DNA from: Caballeronia sp. GAFFF1
GTDB lineage: Bacteria; Pseudomonadota; Gammaproteobacteria; Burkholderiales; Burkholderiaceae
Assembly: GCF_023630705.1 (NCBI RefSeq)
Contig: NZ_JALQEM010000025.1
Coordinates: forward strand, 124,001-188,000
Reading direction: 5' to 3'
DNA length: 64,000 bases
Below, one piece after another: positions 29,379 through 42,484 of this stretch. Made by a program: the position numbers and the translations under genes. The notes below the pieces were generated by a model that saw nothing but the letters and a program-made list of their open reading frames with translations, was not told the DNA's origin and made no database searches. How positions within the stretch are numbered: position 1 is the first letter of the stretch; each line of letters opens with the position of its first letter.

Positions 29379-29454
29379 GTTGTCCAACTCCTGGGTTGAG
29401 CGCAGTTCGGGGACGCCGGCTCTTAACCGGCGCCCGCTTCGATACACCCGACCT

Positions 29455-30876
<1,422 letters not shown>

Positions 30877-30893
30877 TCACGCGGTCAGCAAAA

Positions 30894-31778
30894 TCAGACC
30901 GCTGCGGCGCCGCCGACGATTTCCGACAATTCTTTCGTAATCGCTGCCTGACGGCTCTTGTTGTAGACGAGCTGCAGTTCGTTGATCACTTGTTTCGCGT
31001 TGTCCGACGCCGCCTTCATCGCGACCATGCGCGCCGATTGCTCCGACGCCATGTTCTCCGCGACCGCCTGATAGACGAGCGCCTCGACGTAGCGCACGAG
31101 CAGGTCGTCCACCACGGTTTGCGCGTCCGGCTCGTAGATGTAATCCCACGACGTCTTCGGCGTTTCGCCTTCGCTCCCCTGTTTATGGAGATCGTCGATC
31201 GACAGCGGCAGAAGTTGCTCGATCACCGGCTCCTGCTTCATCGTGTTGACGAAGCGCGTGTACGCCAGGTACACCGCGTTGACCTTGCCTTCCGAATACA
31301 AGTCGAGCTGCACCTTGATCGCGCCGATCAGCTTTTCCAGATGCGGCGTGTCGCCCAGTTGCGTCACTTGCGACACAACGCGCGCGCGCAGCCGGTTCAG
31401 AAAGCCGAGTCCCTTGCCGCCGATGGCCGACGCCTCGATGGACACGCCGCTCTGATCGAGTTCCTTGATCCGGTTCAGCGACGCACGCAGGATGTTCGTG
31501 TTCATGCCGCCGCACAGGCCCTTGTCGGTCGTGACGAGGATCAGGCCAGCCGCTTTCGCGCCGTCGTTCTTCACCATGAACGGGTGACGATACTCGGGAT
31601 TCGCTGCGCTCATGTGCGCTGCGATTGCGCGGACTCGGTCAGCGTACGGACGAGCGGAACGCATGCGCTCCTGGGCGCGGCGCATCTTGGATGCGGCGAC
31701 CATTTCCATCGCTTTCGTGATCTTGCGCGTGTTCTGCACGCTCTTGATCTTGCCGCGAATTTCCTTCATTCCAGCCAT
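30894..31778 (-). CDS. atpG: ATP synthase F1 gamma subunit
   Basis: The 294-aa central rotor stalk. The N-terminal helix ([20 protein letters not shown]) and C-terminal helix ([31 protein letters not shown], given in part) form the coiled coil that turns inside the alpha-beta hexamer; the gamma signature [14 protein letters not shown] closes the protein. It lies 70 nt after atpA. Confidence 0.98.
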   Translation of the reverse strand: MAGMKEIRGKIKSVQNTRKITKAMEMVAASKMRRAQERMRSARPYADRVRAIAAHMSAANPEYRHPFMVKNDGAKAAGLILVTTDKGLCGGMNTNILRASLNRIKELDQSGVSIEASAIGGKGLGFLNRLRARVVSQVTQLGDTPHLEKLIGAIKVQLDLYSEGKVNAVYLAYTRFVNTMKQEPVIEQLLPLSIDDLHKQGSEGETPKTSWDYIYEPDAQTVVDDLLVRYVEALVYQAVAENMASEQSARMVAMKAASDNAKQVINELQLVYNKSRQAAITKELSEIVGGAAAV

Positions 31779-31848
31779 TGCTTACTCCTTGATCGAAGCC
31801 GCGCGGCGTGCATCCGATGATGCGCCGCGCGTTGCTCCTCAGTCCCGA

Positions 31849-33390
<1,542 letters not shown>

Positions 33391-33447
33391 TATTCGCTCC
33401 TGATAGTCAATTCTGTTGCGTGCCAGCTAAGGCGCTTCCAAGAAGCG

Positions 33448-33990
33448 TCAGGCGGTGAGCGCCGTCTGCATGCTGGCTAGGCGCGCGCGGACCGAGGTAT
33501 CGAGCACTTCGTCGCCGACCGTCACGCGAACGCCGCCGATCAGCGACTGATCGATTTCGACGATCGGTTTCAGCTTGCGCTCGAACTTGCGTTCGAGGCT
33601 TGCGACCAGGTCGTTCAACTGTGCGCCTTCGAGGGGGAACGCGCTGACGATATGCGCGTCGGCCGCACCTTCACGGGCGTTCTTCAGTTCGTCGAACTGG
33701 ACGGCGATTTCCGGCAGCAGCGGCAGACGATGGTTGTCCACCAGCATGCGCACGAAGTTCTTTGCCTGAGCGTTGCCCTGAGCGAGCGGCGACTTCACCG
33801 CGGCGAGCAACAAGTCGGTGATCTGCTCGCGGCTCACTTTCGGGCTCGAGGCGACCGATTCCACTTCGGGCAGACGCGCAACCTGTGCCAGCTCCTCGAC
33901 GAAGGTGGACCAGCCCGCGAGATCGCCGGTTTCGGCCACGCGGAACAGCGCTTCTGCGTAAGGACGAGCGATGGTTGCAAATTCGGCCAT
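33448..33990 (-). CDS. atpH: ATP synthase F1 delta subunit
   Basis: The 180-aa peripheral-stalk subunit joins the top of F1 to the b dimer. It starts [19 protein letters not shown], the delta N-terminal signature, and ends with the C-terminal domain ([21 protein letters not shown]). It is separated from atpF by only 2 nt, so the two are probably translationally coupled. Confidence 0.97.
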   Translation of the reverse strand: MAEFATIARPYAEALFRVAETGDLAGWSTFVEELAQVARLPEVESVASSPKVSREQITDLLLAAVKSPLAQGNAQAKNFVRMLVDNHRLPLLPEIAVQFDELKNAREGAADAHIVSAFPLEGAQLNDLVASLERKFERKLKPIVEIDQSLIGGVRVTVGDEVLDTSVRARLASMQTALTA

Positions 33991-33992
33991 GA

Positions 33993-34463
33993 TCAGAGCT
34001 CGGTTTTGAGTTGATTGAGCAGATCGGCATGAGCCTTCTGATCGACTTCGCGCCGCAGAATTTGCTCTGCGCCCTTCACGGCCAGCGCCGCGACTTCGGC
34101 ACGCAGAGTTTCGCGCGCCTTGACGATTTGCTGGTCGGCGTCCGCCTTGGCCTGCGCGATGATGCGCGCGGCTTCGGCTTGCGCGTTGGCCTTGATTTCT
34201 TCGGCGACGGCGGCGGCGCGCTTCTCGGCGTCAGCAATGCGCTGCTGGCCGTCCGTGCGCGCCTGCGCGAGTTCCTGGTCGACGCGCTTGTGCGCGGCTT
34301 CCAGTTCCGCCTTGCCCTTGTCGGCGGCGGCGAGGCCGTCGGCAATCTTCTTCGAGCGCTCGTCGAGGGCGTTGATCAACGGCGGCCACACGAACTTCAT
34401 CGTGAACCACGCGAGGATCAGAAACACGACCATTTGCGCAAACAGGGTTGCGTTGAGATTCAC
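33993..34463 (-). CDS. atpF: ATP synthase Fo b subunit
   Basis: The 156-aa b subunit of the peripheral stalk. One N-terminal membrane helix ([20 protein letters not shown]) is followed by a long charged, Ala-rich coiled coil (about residues 35-150, [20 protein letters not shown] and onward) that dimerises. The start [10 protein letters not shown] is typical of beta-proteobacterial AtpF. The 135-nt gap to atpE contains a small CGGTTA/TAACCG hairpin. Confidence 0.97.
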   Translation of the reverse strand: MNLNATLFAQMVVFLILAWFTMKFVWPPLINALDERSKKIADGLAAADKGKAELEAAHKRVDQELAQARTDGQQRIADAEKRAAAVAEEIKANAQAEAARIIAQAKADADQQIVKARETLRAEVAALAVKGAEQILRREVDQKAHADLLNQLKTEL

Positions 34464-34598
34464 GGTGTTTCCTTAAACGTTGCTTGATCGGAGAGTGAAA
34501 CGGTTAAAAGGCGCTAACCGGCTGTTGTGCTCGATCAGCGCCTCACCCGTTCCGTTCTGCGTCCTGTCAAAAAATCGGACGCGCACTTCCGAGAAACC

Positions 34599-34958
<360 letters not shown>

Positions 34959-35810
34959 TTAGTGCGTGTCATGCGCCTGGCCGAGATACACCAGCGTCAG
35001 CATCATGAAAATGAAGGCCTGCAGGAACACGATCAGGATGTGGAACACTGCCCACACCGTGCCCGCGATCACATGGCCAATGAAGCCGAGCACGGACAGG
35101 TTCGCACCGAAGGTCCACATGCTGCCGAGAAGCGCGATCAGCAGGAACAGCAGCTCGCCGGCGTACATGTTGCCGAAAAGTCGCATGCCGAGGGAAACCG
35201 TTTTGGCGGCGAACTCGATGATGTTCAGCGCGAGGTTCGGAAGCCACAGAACCGGATGCGAGCCGAACGGAGCGGACAGCAGTTCGTGCACGAAACCGCC
35301 GGCGCCCTTGATCTTGATGTTGTAGTACAGCATCAGCAGCAAGACGCCCAGCGCGATGCCAATGGTGCCGTTGAGGTCGGCCGTCGGCACGATGCGATGA
35401 TGCGGAAGCGCGTGCTCGAGCCCGAGCCAGCCGATCACGCGGCCAGGCAAGTCAACGGGGATGAAGTCGAGCGAGTTCATCAGCGCGACCCAGACGAACA
35501 CGGTCAGCGCGAGCGGCGCGATGAAACGGCGGCTGCCGTGGATCATCGACTTCGACTGGTCTTCGACCATCTCCACGAGCATTTCGATTGCGCACTGGAA
35601 ACGGCCGGGGACGCCGGACGTCGCCCGACGAGCCGCGAGGCCCAGAATGATGATGGTCAAAAGGCCGCATACGATGGACCAGAACAGCGTGTCCAGATTC
35701 CAGACGTGGATGTCGAAGATCGACGTCTGCGGATGCGTGGAAAGATTCTGCAAGTGGTGCGCAATGTACTCGGACGGATCCAGAGCGTGCGTTCCTTCGC
35801 TAGCTGCCAT
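34959..35810 (-). CDS. atpB: ATP synthase Fo a subunit
   Basis: The 283-aa membrane stator subunit provides the proton half-channels. It has five or six helices, with the essential Arg in helix 4 region ([16 protein letters not shown]) and the conserved C-terminal helix ([20 protein letters not shown]). The ATG at 35810 ([10 protein letters not shown]) is preferred to an in-frame TTG 18 nt upstream. Confidence 0.97.
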   Translation of the reverse strand: MAASEGTHALDPSEYIAHHLQNLSTHPQTSIFDIHVWNLDTLFWSIVCGLLTIIILGLAARRATSGVPGRFQCAIEMLVEMVEDQSKSMIHGSRRFIAPLALTVFVWVALMNSLDFIPVDLPGRVIGWLGLEHALPHHRIVPTADLNGTIGIALGVLLLMLYYNIKIKGAGGFVHELLSAPFGSHPVLWLPNLALNIIEFAAKTVSLGMRLFGNMYAGELLFLLIALLGSMWTFGANLSVLGFIGHVIAGTVWAVFHILIVFLQAFIFMMLTLVYLGQAHDTH

Positions 35811-35902
35811 ATCGTTAAAGCCACCCAAATTGTCAAAAATCTTTCGCCGCCTTCGCTTCCGAGCCGCCGCTTCGCGTCGCGGCTCCGGGGCGAGAGGCCC
35901 GT

Positions 35903-35922
35903 GTGCGGAACGCGTTCCGCAC
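35903..35922. repeat. 20-bp perfect palindrome in the atpI-atpB spacer
   Basis: GTGCGGAACGCGTTCCGCAC reads the same on both strands. In the atp transcript it would fold into a strong hairpin between atpI and atpB; a second stem (GAGCCGC/GCGGCTC) lies about 35 nt further downstream. Neither is followed by a U-tract, so they look like processing or stability elements rather than terminators. Confidence 0.6.
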
Positions 35923-35995
35923 TCATGTTCATGCTACCTACGGCCACGCTGCGCCGCACTTACCCGGGAGGTCATGAAGACCGGCCGGCGCAGCG

Positions 35996-36520
35996 TCATC
36001 GCAGCGCCATGGCGACCCAGTACGCTTTCAGCGCGACGATGTACGTGACGAGCAACGGCAGCCACAGCGCGCTCTTATACCAGAGCGCGACGGCGACGAA
36101 CATAGCAATCGTCGCTCCCATCTTGACGCCTTCGCCGATCATCCAGCTCATGATCGTTTCGGCACCGCTTTTCGCCTTCAGCCGCGCGGCGAACAGAGCC
36201 GCGGGCACCCAGGCAATCGCTCCTCCCAGGAAGGCGGACAGCGCAGCATCGCCCGGCGGCTTGTAAAACAGCCACCAAAGCAGCGTCGCACCCAGGGACA
36301 AAACCATTTGCGCCGCCACGACGCGATACGGCGTGACACGCGATGGACGACTCACTTCCGGGCCGAACAGCTTTTCTGCCTGATCCCGTGTGAGCGGAAC
36401 GATATTGTTATCTTGCGCTTCGGCGTCCCACGAGTCGTCAGTCGAATTGCGCGGCTGATTTCCGGTGGCGTGGTTATCGCCGGTCGAGCGAGCACTGACT
36501 TGCATGTTTCGTTTGCGCAT
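35996..36520 (-). CDS. atpI: ATP synthase assembly protein I
   Basis: About 174 aa. A hydrophilic N-terminal region (SARSTGDNHATGNQPRNSTD) precedes four membrane helices (from about residue 60: VVAAQMVLSLGATLLWWLFY to the C-terminus). AtpI helps assemble the c-ring and is the usual first gene of proteobacterial atp operons. The start is uncertain: ATG at 36520 (MRKRNMQVS), ATG at 36505 and GTG at 36547 are all in frame, and none has a good ribosome binding site. Inefficient initiation would fit a low-copy assembly factor. Confidence 0.85.
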   Translation of the reverse strand: MRKRNMQVSARSTGDNHATGNQPRNSTDDSWDAEAQDNNIVPLTRDQAEKLFGPEVSRPSRVTPYRVVAAQMVLSLGATLLWWLFYKPPGDAALSAFLGGAIAWVPAALFAARLKAKSGAETIMSWMIGEGVKMGATIAMFVAVALWYKSALWLPLLVTYIVALKAYWVAMALR

Positions 36521-36650
36521 GTGCGTCGCATATGCCCGAGGTCGCACGCGAAGTACTCGCGCTCGGCTTCAGGCCTTCAACCCAGTGTCCGGAGAATCAC
36601 CTTGCGCTTTCGCGGCGCTTTCGAGGTGGCCTAGCTGATAAATCCGGGGG

Positions 36651-36679
36651 ATTGTAAGCGATTGTTGTCACGGATTCAA
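36651..36679 (-). promoter_or_regulatory. Sigma-70 promoter of the atp operon
   Basis: On the minus strand TTGAAT (36674-36679), a 17-nt spacer, TACAAT (36651-36656). It lies about 130 nt upstream of atpI and is the only strong promoter-like pair in the gap between the SLC13-type gene and atpI. Confidence 0.75.
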
Positions 36680-36712
36680 TAGTTTAGGTGCGTCAAAAGC
36701 CAAGCGGACGAA

Positions 36713-36742
36713 CCTTAAAAAACGGTCTGAGAACCGAGATTT
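36713..36742 (-). terminator. Weak terminator after the SLC13-type permease gene
   Basis: On the minus strand CGGT-tctcag-ACCG is followed by TTTTTT. The stem is only 4 bp, so efficiency is doubtful, but the U-tract and position (about 55 nt past the stop) fit. Confidence 0.35.
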
Positions 36743-36794
36743 TTCTTGCGATTGCAAGCAGATTTTCAGATTGAAACCGATTGCGTCGGGTGCT

Positions 36795-37931
36795 TCAAAC
36801 GAGCGCCCAGCCGATGACCATGGCCACGATCCAGAAGGGTATCGACACGATGTGAAACGGCGTCCACATGCCCTTCTCGCCGGACAGACGCACGGCAATG
36901 AGATTCGCGAGCGAGCCGATTGCCACGCCGAACCCGCCGACGCTCACGCCGAACGCGAGCGCGCGCCAGTCCTTCGAGAACTCCGCGAGCACGATGGCCG
37001 CCGGCACGTTGCTGATGCCCTGCGAGAGCACCGCGCCGGCGGCGTATGCGCGCACCGGCGAGTGGATGCCGATGCGCGCGATGGCGTCGTGGATCGTCGG
37101 CAACGCGGCAGCACTGCGGAGCACGATGAACATCAGCACGAAGATGAGCAGCAGGAGGTAGTCGATCTTCAGCACGACCTCGCGTCGCCAGAGTAGAAAG
37201 CCGACGGCCAGCGCAGCCAGCGCCGGACCCGCGTGATGCGCGTCCGCCAACGCGACGAAAACGCCGAACGCGACGATGCTGATGCCGCACAGTCTCCGGT
37301 CTACGCGATGCGCCTCCGCATCGCCGGAGAGGTCGAGCGGCGTCGCGCGAAACATCGCGAAAGTCAGCGCGAACAATAACGCCATCAGCGCCGCGCACAA
37401 CGGCAGCACCTTCCACACGAACACGCCGAAGGAAACGCCGCTCGTCTGCCAGAGAAAGAGGTTCTGAGGATTGCCGAGCGGTGTCAGGATCGAGCCCGCG
37501 TTGACTGCCAGCGCAATCACGATCACGAGCTTCTTGATCGGCAGCGGCGCGAGCTTGTTGAGCGACAGCGCGAGCGGGACCACGGCGAACAGCGCGACAT
37601 CGTTGGTCAGCAGCGTGGACAGGCCGGCCGCCAGCGCGACGAGCAGCAGCGCGAGCCCGCGCTCGCCATGTATGTGATGCACCAGCCGATGCGCCGCCCA
37701 CATTAGGAATCCTGACAATTCGATCGCTTTGGTCAGGATCAGCAGACCGGCGAGCGTGAGCACCGTCTGCCAGTCGACCAGACCCGGCAGCGCCGTCAAA
37801 GGCTGCGGACGGACGACCTCGATGACGAGCAGCGCGAGCACGAGTATCGCGAGCACCGGTTCCTTCGAAATCGTCTTCCAGATGCGTGCCGGAAAGTCGG
37901 GGCGCACGCCCTTGGCATCGAGCTCGGACAA
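36795..37931 (-). CDS. SLC13/ArsB-NhaD-type anion permease
   Basis: The 378-aa integral membrane protein has about ten or eleven helices in two halves, in the ion-transporter fold used by citrate, arsenite and Na+/dicarboxylate carriers. The helix-turn motifs LLTNDVALFAVVPLAL and SQGISNVPAAIVLAEF, one in each half, each with a conserved Asn, are the substrate and ion loops of this superfamily. The substrate is not inferable; nothing nearby points to arsenic. It lies between parB and the atp operon, 16 nt before parB on the same strand, so it could be co-transcribed with parB. Confidence 0.85.
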   Translation of the reverse strand: MSELDAKGVRPDFPARIWKTISKEPVLAILVLALLVIEVVRPQPLTALPGLVDWQTVLTLAGLLILTKAIELSGFLMWAAHRLVHHIHGERGLALLLVALAAGLSTLLTNDVALFAVVPLALSLNKLAPLPIKKLVIVIALAVNAGSILTPLGNPQNLFLWQTSGVSFGVFVWKVLPLCAALMALLFALTFAMFRATPLDLSGDAEAHRVDRRLCGISIVAFGVFVALADAHHAGPALAALAVGFLLWRREVVLKIDYLLLLIFVLMFIVLRSAAALPTIHDAIARIGIHSPVRAYAAGAVLSQGISNVPAAIVLAEFSKDWRALAFGVSVGGFGVAIGSLANLIAVRLSGEKGMWTPFHIVSIPFWIVAMVIGWALV

Positions 37932-37947
37932 GAATCGACCCTTGCCT

Positions 37948-38847
37948 TTACGCTGCTGGCGTCGGCGTTTCGATGCTGCCGCGCAGCTTCGTCAGAATGC
38001 CTTCGAGCGCGTCCAGATTGCCGAAGTCGATCGTGACCTTACCGCGCCCCCGGCCGCCGACCTTGATTTTCACGCTGGCGGCGAGCAGGTCTGACAACTC
38101 CTCTTCCAGACGACGCGTGTCGCGTCCACCGTCGCTTGGCGGGCGCGCCTTGGCGGGCGTTTGCTTTAGCGTCGCGGCAACGAGGCGCTCCGTCTCCCGC
38201 ACCGACAAGCGGCGATTTACCACATGATTGGCCAACTGAATCTGCGTGGCGGCGTCGACGGACAGCAGCGCGCGCGCGTGTCCCATGTCGAGATCGCCGG
38301 CGAGCAGCATCGTCTGAACGGGCGACGCCAAATTCAACAAACGCAGCAAGTTCGACACTGCGCTGCGCGAACGCCCGACCGCTTCGGCAGCCTGCTCGTG
38401 CGTGAAGCTGAATTCGTCGAGGAGACGCTGGATGCCCTGCGCCTCTTCCAGCGGATTCAGGTCCTCGCGCTGAATGTTTTCGATCAGCGCCATTGCTGCG
38501 GCGGCCTGATCGGGGACGTTCTTCACCAGCACCGGCACTTCGTCCAGACCGGCAAGACGCGCCGCGCGGAAACGCCGCTCGCCCGCGATGATCTCGTAAT
38601 GATCGTCGCCGACGGAGCGCACGAGAATCGGCTGCATCAGACCCTGCGCGCGGATGCTGGAGGCAAGCTCCTGCAACGCGCCTTCGTCCATGCGCGTGCG
38701 CGGCTGATACTTACCTGCTTGCAGTTTGTCGAGCGCCAGAACCGTCGGCGTGCCCTCGCCTCGCACGGCCTCCGTGATGTCGACGCTGCCGCCGAGCAAT
38801 GCGTCGAGACCGCGGCCCAAACCCTTTTTCTTCATCACAGCGTTCAT
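37948..38847 (-). CDS. parB: Chromosome-partitioning protein ParB (CTPase, parS-binding)
   Basis: The 299-aa protein loads onto parS and spreads as a CTP-dependent clamp. The N-terminus KKKGLGRGLDALLGG contacts ParA. The CTP-binding/ParB N domain holds YQPRTRMDE, GERRFRAARLAGL and ENIQREDLNPLEEAQG; the parS-reading helix-turn-helix is FTHEQAAEAVGRSRSAVSN; a C-terminal dimerisation domain follows. The ATG at 38847 overlaps the parA stop as ATGA. Two perfect parS sites lie upstream at 40897 and 42440. Confidence 0.97.
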   Translation of the reverse strand: MNAVMKKKGLGRGLDALLGGSVDITEAVRGEGTPTVLALDKLQAGKYQPRTRMDEGALQELASSIRAQGLMQPILVRSVGDDHYEIIAGERRFRAARLAGLDEVPVLVKNVPDQAAAAMALIENIQREDLNPLEEAQGIQRLLDEFSFTHEQAAEAVGRSRSAVSNLLRLLNLASPVQTMLLAGDLDMGHARALLSVDAATQIQLANHVVNRRLSVRETERLVAATLKQTPAKARPPSDGGRDTRRLEEELSDLLAASVKIKVGGRGRGKVTIDFGNLDALEGILTKLRGSIETPTPAA

Positions 38848-39659
38848 TTCGGTTCCTCCGTCGGCGTTTCCTGCCGCATCGATTGGGGTTGCAGCGCGCG
38901 CAGGCGCTCGATCATTTCCGCGCCGAACTGCACGTACGCCTGCGCGCCGCGCGACGCCTTGTCGAACACGACGCCCGGCAAGCCGTAGCTGGGCGCCTCG
39001 GCGAGACGCACATTGCGCGGGATAACGACATCGAACACCTTGTCGCCGAAGTGCGCCTTGAGTTGATCCGACACCTGCTGCTGCAGCGTGATCCGCGGAT
39101 CGAACATCACGCGCAACAATCCGATCACCTTGAGGTCGCGGTTGAGATTGGCGTGAATCTGCTTGATGGTGTTGACGAGGTCCGAGAGACCTTCGAGCGC
39201 GAAGTATTCGCACTGCATTGGGATGATGACGCCGTGCGCCGCGCACAGCGCGTTCAGCGTAAGGAGCGACAATGCGGGCGGGCAATCGATGAGCACGAAG
39301 TCATAGTCTGATGCTATATCCGCGATGGCAGCGCGTAGAATGCGCTCGCGGTTTTCCATGCCGACTAATTCCACTTCCGCGCCCGCGAGTTCGCGGTTCG
39401 CCGGCAGAACATCGTAACCCACGGCTTCCGGACTCACGCGTGCTTCGCGCAACGTGACTCCATCCACCAGCACTTCGTATACTGTGTTCTCGCAGGCGGC
39501 TTTATCCACGCCGCTGCCCATCGTCGCGTTGCCCTGCGGATCGAGGTCGATCAACAGCACGCGCTGGCCGAGCCCCGTCAGACTGGCTGCCAAATTCACT
39601 GCTGTCGTCGTCTTTCCAACGCCGCCCTTCTGATTCGCGACGCAGAAGATTTTTGCCAT
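38844..39659 (-). CDS. parA: Chromosome-partitioning ATPase ParA
   Basis: The 271-aa deviant-Walker ATPase moves ParB-parS complexes. It has an intact signature KGGVGKTTTAVNLAASLTG at residues 11-29, Walker A' VLLIDLDPQGNAT and Walker B YDFVLIDCPP. Length and sequence match the chromosomal (Soj) type rather than plasmid ParA with an N-terminal helix-turn-helix. It overlaps parB by 4 nt and lies 62 nt after rsmG. Confidence 0.97.
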   Translation of the reverse strand: MAKIFCVANQKGGVGKTTTAVNLAASLTGLGQRVLLIDLDPQGNATMGSGVDKAACENTVYEVLVDGVTLREARVSPEAVGYDVLPANRELAGAEVELVGMENRERILRAAIADIASDYDFVLIDCPPALSLLTLNALCAAHGVIIPMQCEYFALEGLSDLVNTIKQIHANLNRDLKVIGLLRVMFDPRITLQQQVSDQLKAHFGDKVFDVVIPRNVRLAEAPSYGLPGVVFDKASRGAQAYVQFGAEMIERLRALQPQSMRQETPTEEPK

Positions 39660-39721
39660 CGTTTAATGTCCTCGTTTCTTCGCTGTCAGAAGATCAGCAT
39701 GGCTGGAGTGCGGCACGGGCT

Positions 39722-40372
39722 TCACGCATCGAATCGAATCTCGACGAGATGCCGCTCCGCGTCGAGCAACGGCACCGCCAGGCGTTCGATATTTTTGACC
39801 GCCGCGCCCTGCGGCAGGCGCGCGATTTCGGCGTCGGGCTTCACACCTTTCATCGCAAGGATGCAGCCGTGGTCCGCAACCAGATGTCGGGCAAGTGTAG
39901 CGAAATCCGTGAGCTCTGCGAACGCGCGGGACACGATCACATCGAATTTTTCCGGTACGTCGACGCCTGGTTTCAGCGCTTCGACTCGCCCGGTCACAAC
40001 ATACAGATTCGGCAGTCCCAGTTGGGCTTTCGCCTGTGACTGAAAAGCGGTTTTCTTATGAACGATGTCGTTCAGCGTGACGCGCAGCTCCGGTAAGGCG
40101 ATTGCCAGCACGATCCCAGGCAACCCGCCGCCAGAACCGACGTCGAGTAACGTCGTTGCATGTCGGCTCGAAACTGCGGGCACGATCGCGAGCGAATCCA
40201 GAATGTGCTGGATAAGCATCTGCCGTGGATCGCGTATGGCCGTCAGGTTGTAGACCGCGTTCCATTTGCTCAACAGCGCGACGTAGTCGAGCAACTTCCG
40301 TTTCTGTTCGGCAGAGAGCGCGACGCCTAGCTCGACGGCGCCCTCATTCAGCAATGAATCGAGATCCGTCAT
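39722..40372 (-). CDS. rsmG: 16S rRNA (guanine-N7) methyltransferase RsmG
   Basis: The 216-aa SAM-dependent enzyme methylates G527 of 16S rRNA. The SAM motif is [29 protein letters not shown] and [11 protein letters not shown] are further family segments. It overlaps the mnmG stop by 4 nt (ATGA) and forms the classical gidA-gidB pair ahead of parA-parB. Confidence 0.96.
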   Translation of the reverse strand: MTDLDSLLNEGAVELGVALSAEQKRKLLDYVALLSKWNAVYNLTAIRDPRQMLIQHILDSLAIVPAVSSRHATTLLDVGSGGGLPGIVLAIALPELRVTLNDIVHKKTAFQSQAKAQLGLPNLYVVTGRVEALKPGVDVPEKFDVIVSRAFAELTDFATLARHLVADHGCILAMKGVKPDAEIARLPQGAAVKNIERLAVPLLDAERHLVEIRFDA

Positions 40373-42330
40373 TGCACCGCCGACGTCGTAGGCGTCTGTT
40401 CGTCGCCACTGCTCCCCTTGCCTCGGCGGCCCAGCCCGCGTTTCAGGTGAACCATGAGCAGCGAGATAGCTGCGGGCGTGATTCCCGAAATCCGCGACGC
40501 CTGCCCAATCGTCTCCGGACGATGTTGCATCAGCTTCTGCCGCGCCTCGAACGACAGGCCACGTACGTCGTTGTAGTCGATGCCTTCCGGCAAACGCGTA
40601 TTCTCCTGCGCGCCGTTGCGCACGATTTCGTCCGCTTGGCGTTCGATATAGCCCTGATACTTGACGCCGATCTCAATCTGTTCCTTGATCTGCTCAAGAA
40701 GAACCGGATCGTCTGCTAGCGGAGTGTCCGGGCCAGACGTGCCGCCGCGCAGCGCGCAGACGCCGTCGTAAGAGACGCCAGGGCGACGCAGTAGGTCTGC
40801 CAAGCTGTATTCATGGTCAATCGGCTTGCCTAGCAAGGCGGTCGCTTCTTCCGCCGGCAACGTCTTGGGATTCACCCACGTCGAACGCAAGCGTTCTGTT
40901 TCACGTGAAACAGCGTCGCGCTTTCGGCTGAACGCGTCCCAGCGTAGGTCGTCGATGACGCCGATTTTCCGGCCAGTTTCCGTCAACCGCATGTCCGCGT
41001 TGTCTTCTCGAAGCGACAACCGATACTCGGCGCGGCTTGTGAACATGCGATAAGGCTCAGACACGCCGCGGGTGACGAGGTCATCAACCAGCACGCCGAG
41101 ATATGCCTGATCGCGCCTCGGGCACCACGCGTCCTTCCCTTGCACCTGCAATCCCGCGTTGATGCCGGCCAACAGCCCTTGTGCCGCAGCTTCTTCGTAG
41201 CCCGTCGTGCCGTTGATCTGCCCGGCGAAAAACAGGCCGTTGATCGCTTTAGTCTCCAGCGATGCTTTCAATGCGCGCGGATCGAAGTAGTCGTATTCGA
41301 TCGCATAGCCTGGCCGCAGGATATGCGCGTGTTCCAGACCACGCATTGACCGGACGAGCTCGAGCTGTACGTCGAACGGAAGGCTGGTGGAGATTCCATT
41401 CGGGTAAAACTCATTGGTCGTCAGCCCTTCGGGTTCGAGGAAGATCTGATGCGCGTCCTTGGAAGCGAACCGGTGAATCTTGTCCTCGATGGACGGACAA
41501 TAACGCGGCCCGACGCCCTCAATAACGCCCGTGTACATCGGCGACCGGTCTAGTCCGGAGCGAATTATGTCGTGCGTCCGCGAATTCGTGTGCGTCACCC
41601 AGCAGGGCATCTGCCGCGGGTGCTGTTTTATGCGGCCCAGGAACGAGAAAACCGGAATCGGATCGAGATCTCCAGGCTGCTCTTCCAGCACGGAGAAGTC
41701 GATCGTCCGCCCGTCGATACGCGGCGGCGTCCCGGTTTTCAGCCGCCCTTGCGGCAGCTTCAACTCCTTCAAGCGCGCCGACAGTGAGACTGCGGCCGGA
41801 TCACCCGCCCGCCCGCCGACGTAGTTGTTTAGGCCAACGTGAATCTTCCCGTCAAGGAACGTCCCGGCGGTCAGCACGACCGCTCGGGCGCGAAATCGCA
41901 GGCCCACTTGCGTCACAGCACCGACTACGCGGTCGCCTTCAACCATCAAGTCGTCGACCGCCTGCTGGAACAACCACAGGTTCGGCTGATTTTCGAGCCG
42001 ATGCCGGATGGCCTGCTTATAGAGCACGCGATCCGCCTGGGCACGCGTCGCGCGTACGGCCGGGCCCTTAGAGGAATTGAGGATGCGAAACTGAATGCCG
42101 GACTCGTCTGTCGCCGCTGCCATCGCACCGCCGAGGGCGTCGACCTCCTTCACGAGGTGGCCCTTGCCGATACCGCCGATCGACGGATTGCAGCTCATTT
42201 GCCCGAGCGTTTCGATGTTATGGGTCAAAAGCAGCGTTTTGCAGCCCATTCTTGCCGAAGCTAGCGCGGCCTCAGTGCCTGCATGACCGCCGCCAACGAC
42301 GATCACGTCAAATTCTGTGGGATAAAGCAT
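40369..42330 (-). CDS. mnmG: tRNA uridine-34 carboxymethylaminomethyl modification enzyme MnmG (GidA)
   Basis: The 653-aa FAD enzyme works with MnmE to make cmnm5U34 in tRNAs. The N-terminal dinucleotide fold is [20 protein letters not shown], then [11 protein letters not shown] and ANQ-type motifs; GidA signature [17 protein letters not shown] is present, and the C-terminal helical domain ends GISLL-like ([17 protein letters not shown]). The ATG at 42330 ([10 protein letters not shown]) is chosen; a longer open frame runs back into the parS palindrome but is not family-like. A perfect parS lies inside the gene at 40897-40912, reading as VSRET. Confidence 0.97.
   Translation of the reverse strand: MLYPTEFDVIVVGGGHAGTEAALASARMGCKTLLLTHNIETLGQMSCNPSIGGIGKGHLVKEVDALGGAMAAATDESGIQFRILNSSKGPAVRATRAQADRVLYKQAIRHRLENQPNLWLFQQAVDDLMVEGDRVVGAVTQVGLRFRARAVVLTAGTFLDGKIHVGLNNYVGGRAGDPAAVSLSARLKELKLPQGRLKTGTPPRIDGRTIDFSVLEEQPGDLDPIPVFSFLGRIKQHPRQMPCWVTHTNSRTHDIIRSGLDRSPMYTGVIEGVGPRYCPSIEDKIHRFASKDAHQIFLEPEGLTTNEFYPNGISTSLPFDVQLELVRSMRGLEHAHILRPGYAIEYDYFDPRALKASLETKAINGLFFAGQINGTTGYEEAAAQGLLAGINAGLQVQGKDAWCPRRDQAYLGVLVDDLVTRGVSEPYRMFTSRAEYRLSLREDNADMRLTETGRKIGVIDDLRWDAFSRKRDAVSRETERLRSTWVNPKTLPAEEATALLGKPIDHEYSLADLLRRPGVSYDGVCALRGGTSGPDTPLADDPVLLEQIKEQIEIGVKYQGYIERQADEIVRNGAQENTRLPEGIDYNDVRGLSFEARQKLMQHRPETIGQASRISGITPAAISLLMVHLKRGLGRRGKGSSGDEQTPTTSAVQ
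40897..40912. promoter_or_regulatory. parS site 1 (ParB-binding), inside mnmG
   Basis: TGTTTCACGTGAAACA, an exact match to the 16-bp consensus parS palindrome. It lies in the coding sequence of mnmG, about 2 kb from parB. ParB should nucleate here. Confidence 0.95.
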
Positions 42331-42378
42331 GGAAATTTCGTGCTCGGACGACACGAACCGAAGAAGGAATATCGCAAG

Positions 42379-42407
42379 ATTATATAGGCATCGCCCGTCA
42401 TCGTTTT
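42379..42407 (-). promoter_or_regulatory. Candidate promoter of mnmG-rsmG-parAB
   Basis: On the minus strand a TATAAT -10 box (42379-42384) is preceded at 17 nt by a poor -35 (AAAACG). It lies about 50 nt before the mnmG start and about 20 nt after the terminator formed by parS site 2, so it would restart transcription. Confidence 0.45.
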
Positions 42408-42427
42408 CGGCTCGCGACGCGCAGGCG

Positions 42428-42460
42428 AAAAAAATGGCGTGTTTCACGTGAAACACGCCA
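42428..42460 (-). terminator. Intrinsic terminator of liv operon 1, stem formed by parS
   Basis: A 26-bp perfect palindrome (42435-42460) folds on the minus strand into an 11-bp stem and is followed by TTTTTTT (42428-42434). It lies 25 nt after the livF stop, in the right place and orientation to end the liv operon. The inner 16 bp are parS site 2. Confidence 0.85.
42440..42455. promoter_or_regulatory. parS site 2 (ParB-binding), inside a terminator palindrome
   Basis: TGTTTCACGTGAAACA, an exact parS consensus, flanked symmetrically by TGGCG and CGCCA so that the palindrome extends to 26 bp. It is intergenic, between livF and mnmG, 1.5 kb from site 1. Confidence 0.95.
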
Positions 42461-42484
42461 CTGAAAAACGCCTAGACCGACGCG

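Noticed and set aside
36795-37931. Calling the permease an arsenite transporter (ArsB)
   Set aside because: The fold fits the wider SLC13/ArsB-NhaD group, but no ars genes are nearby and no residue seen is specific for arsenite.
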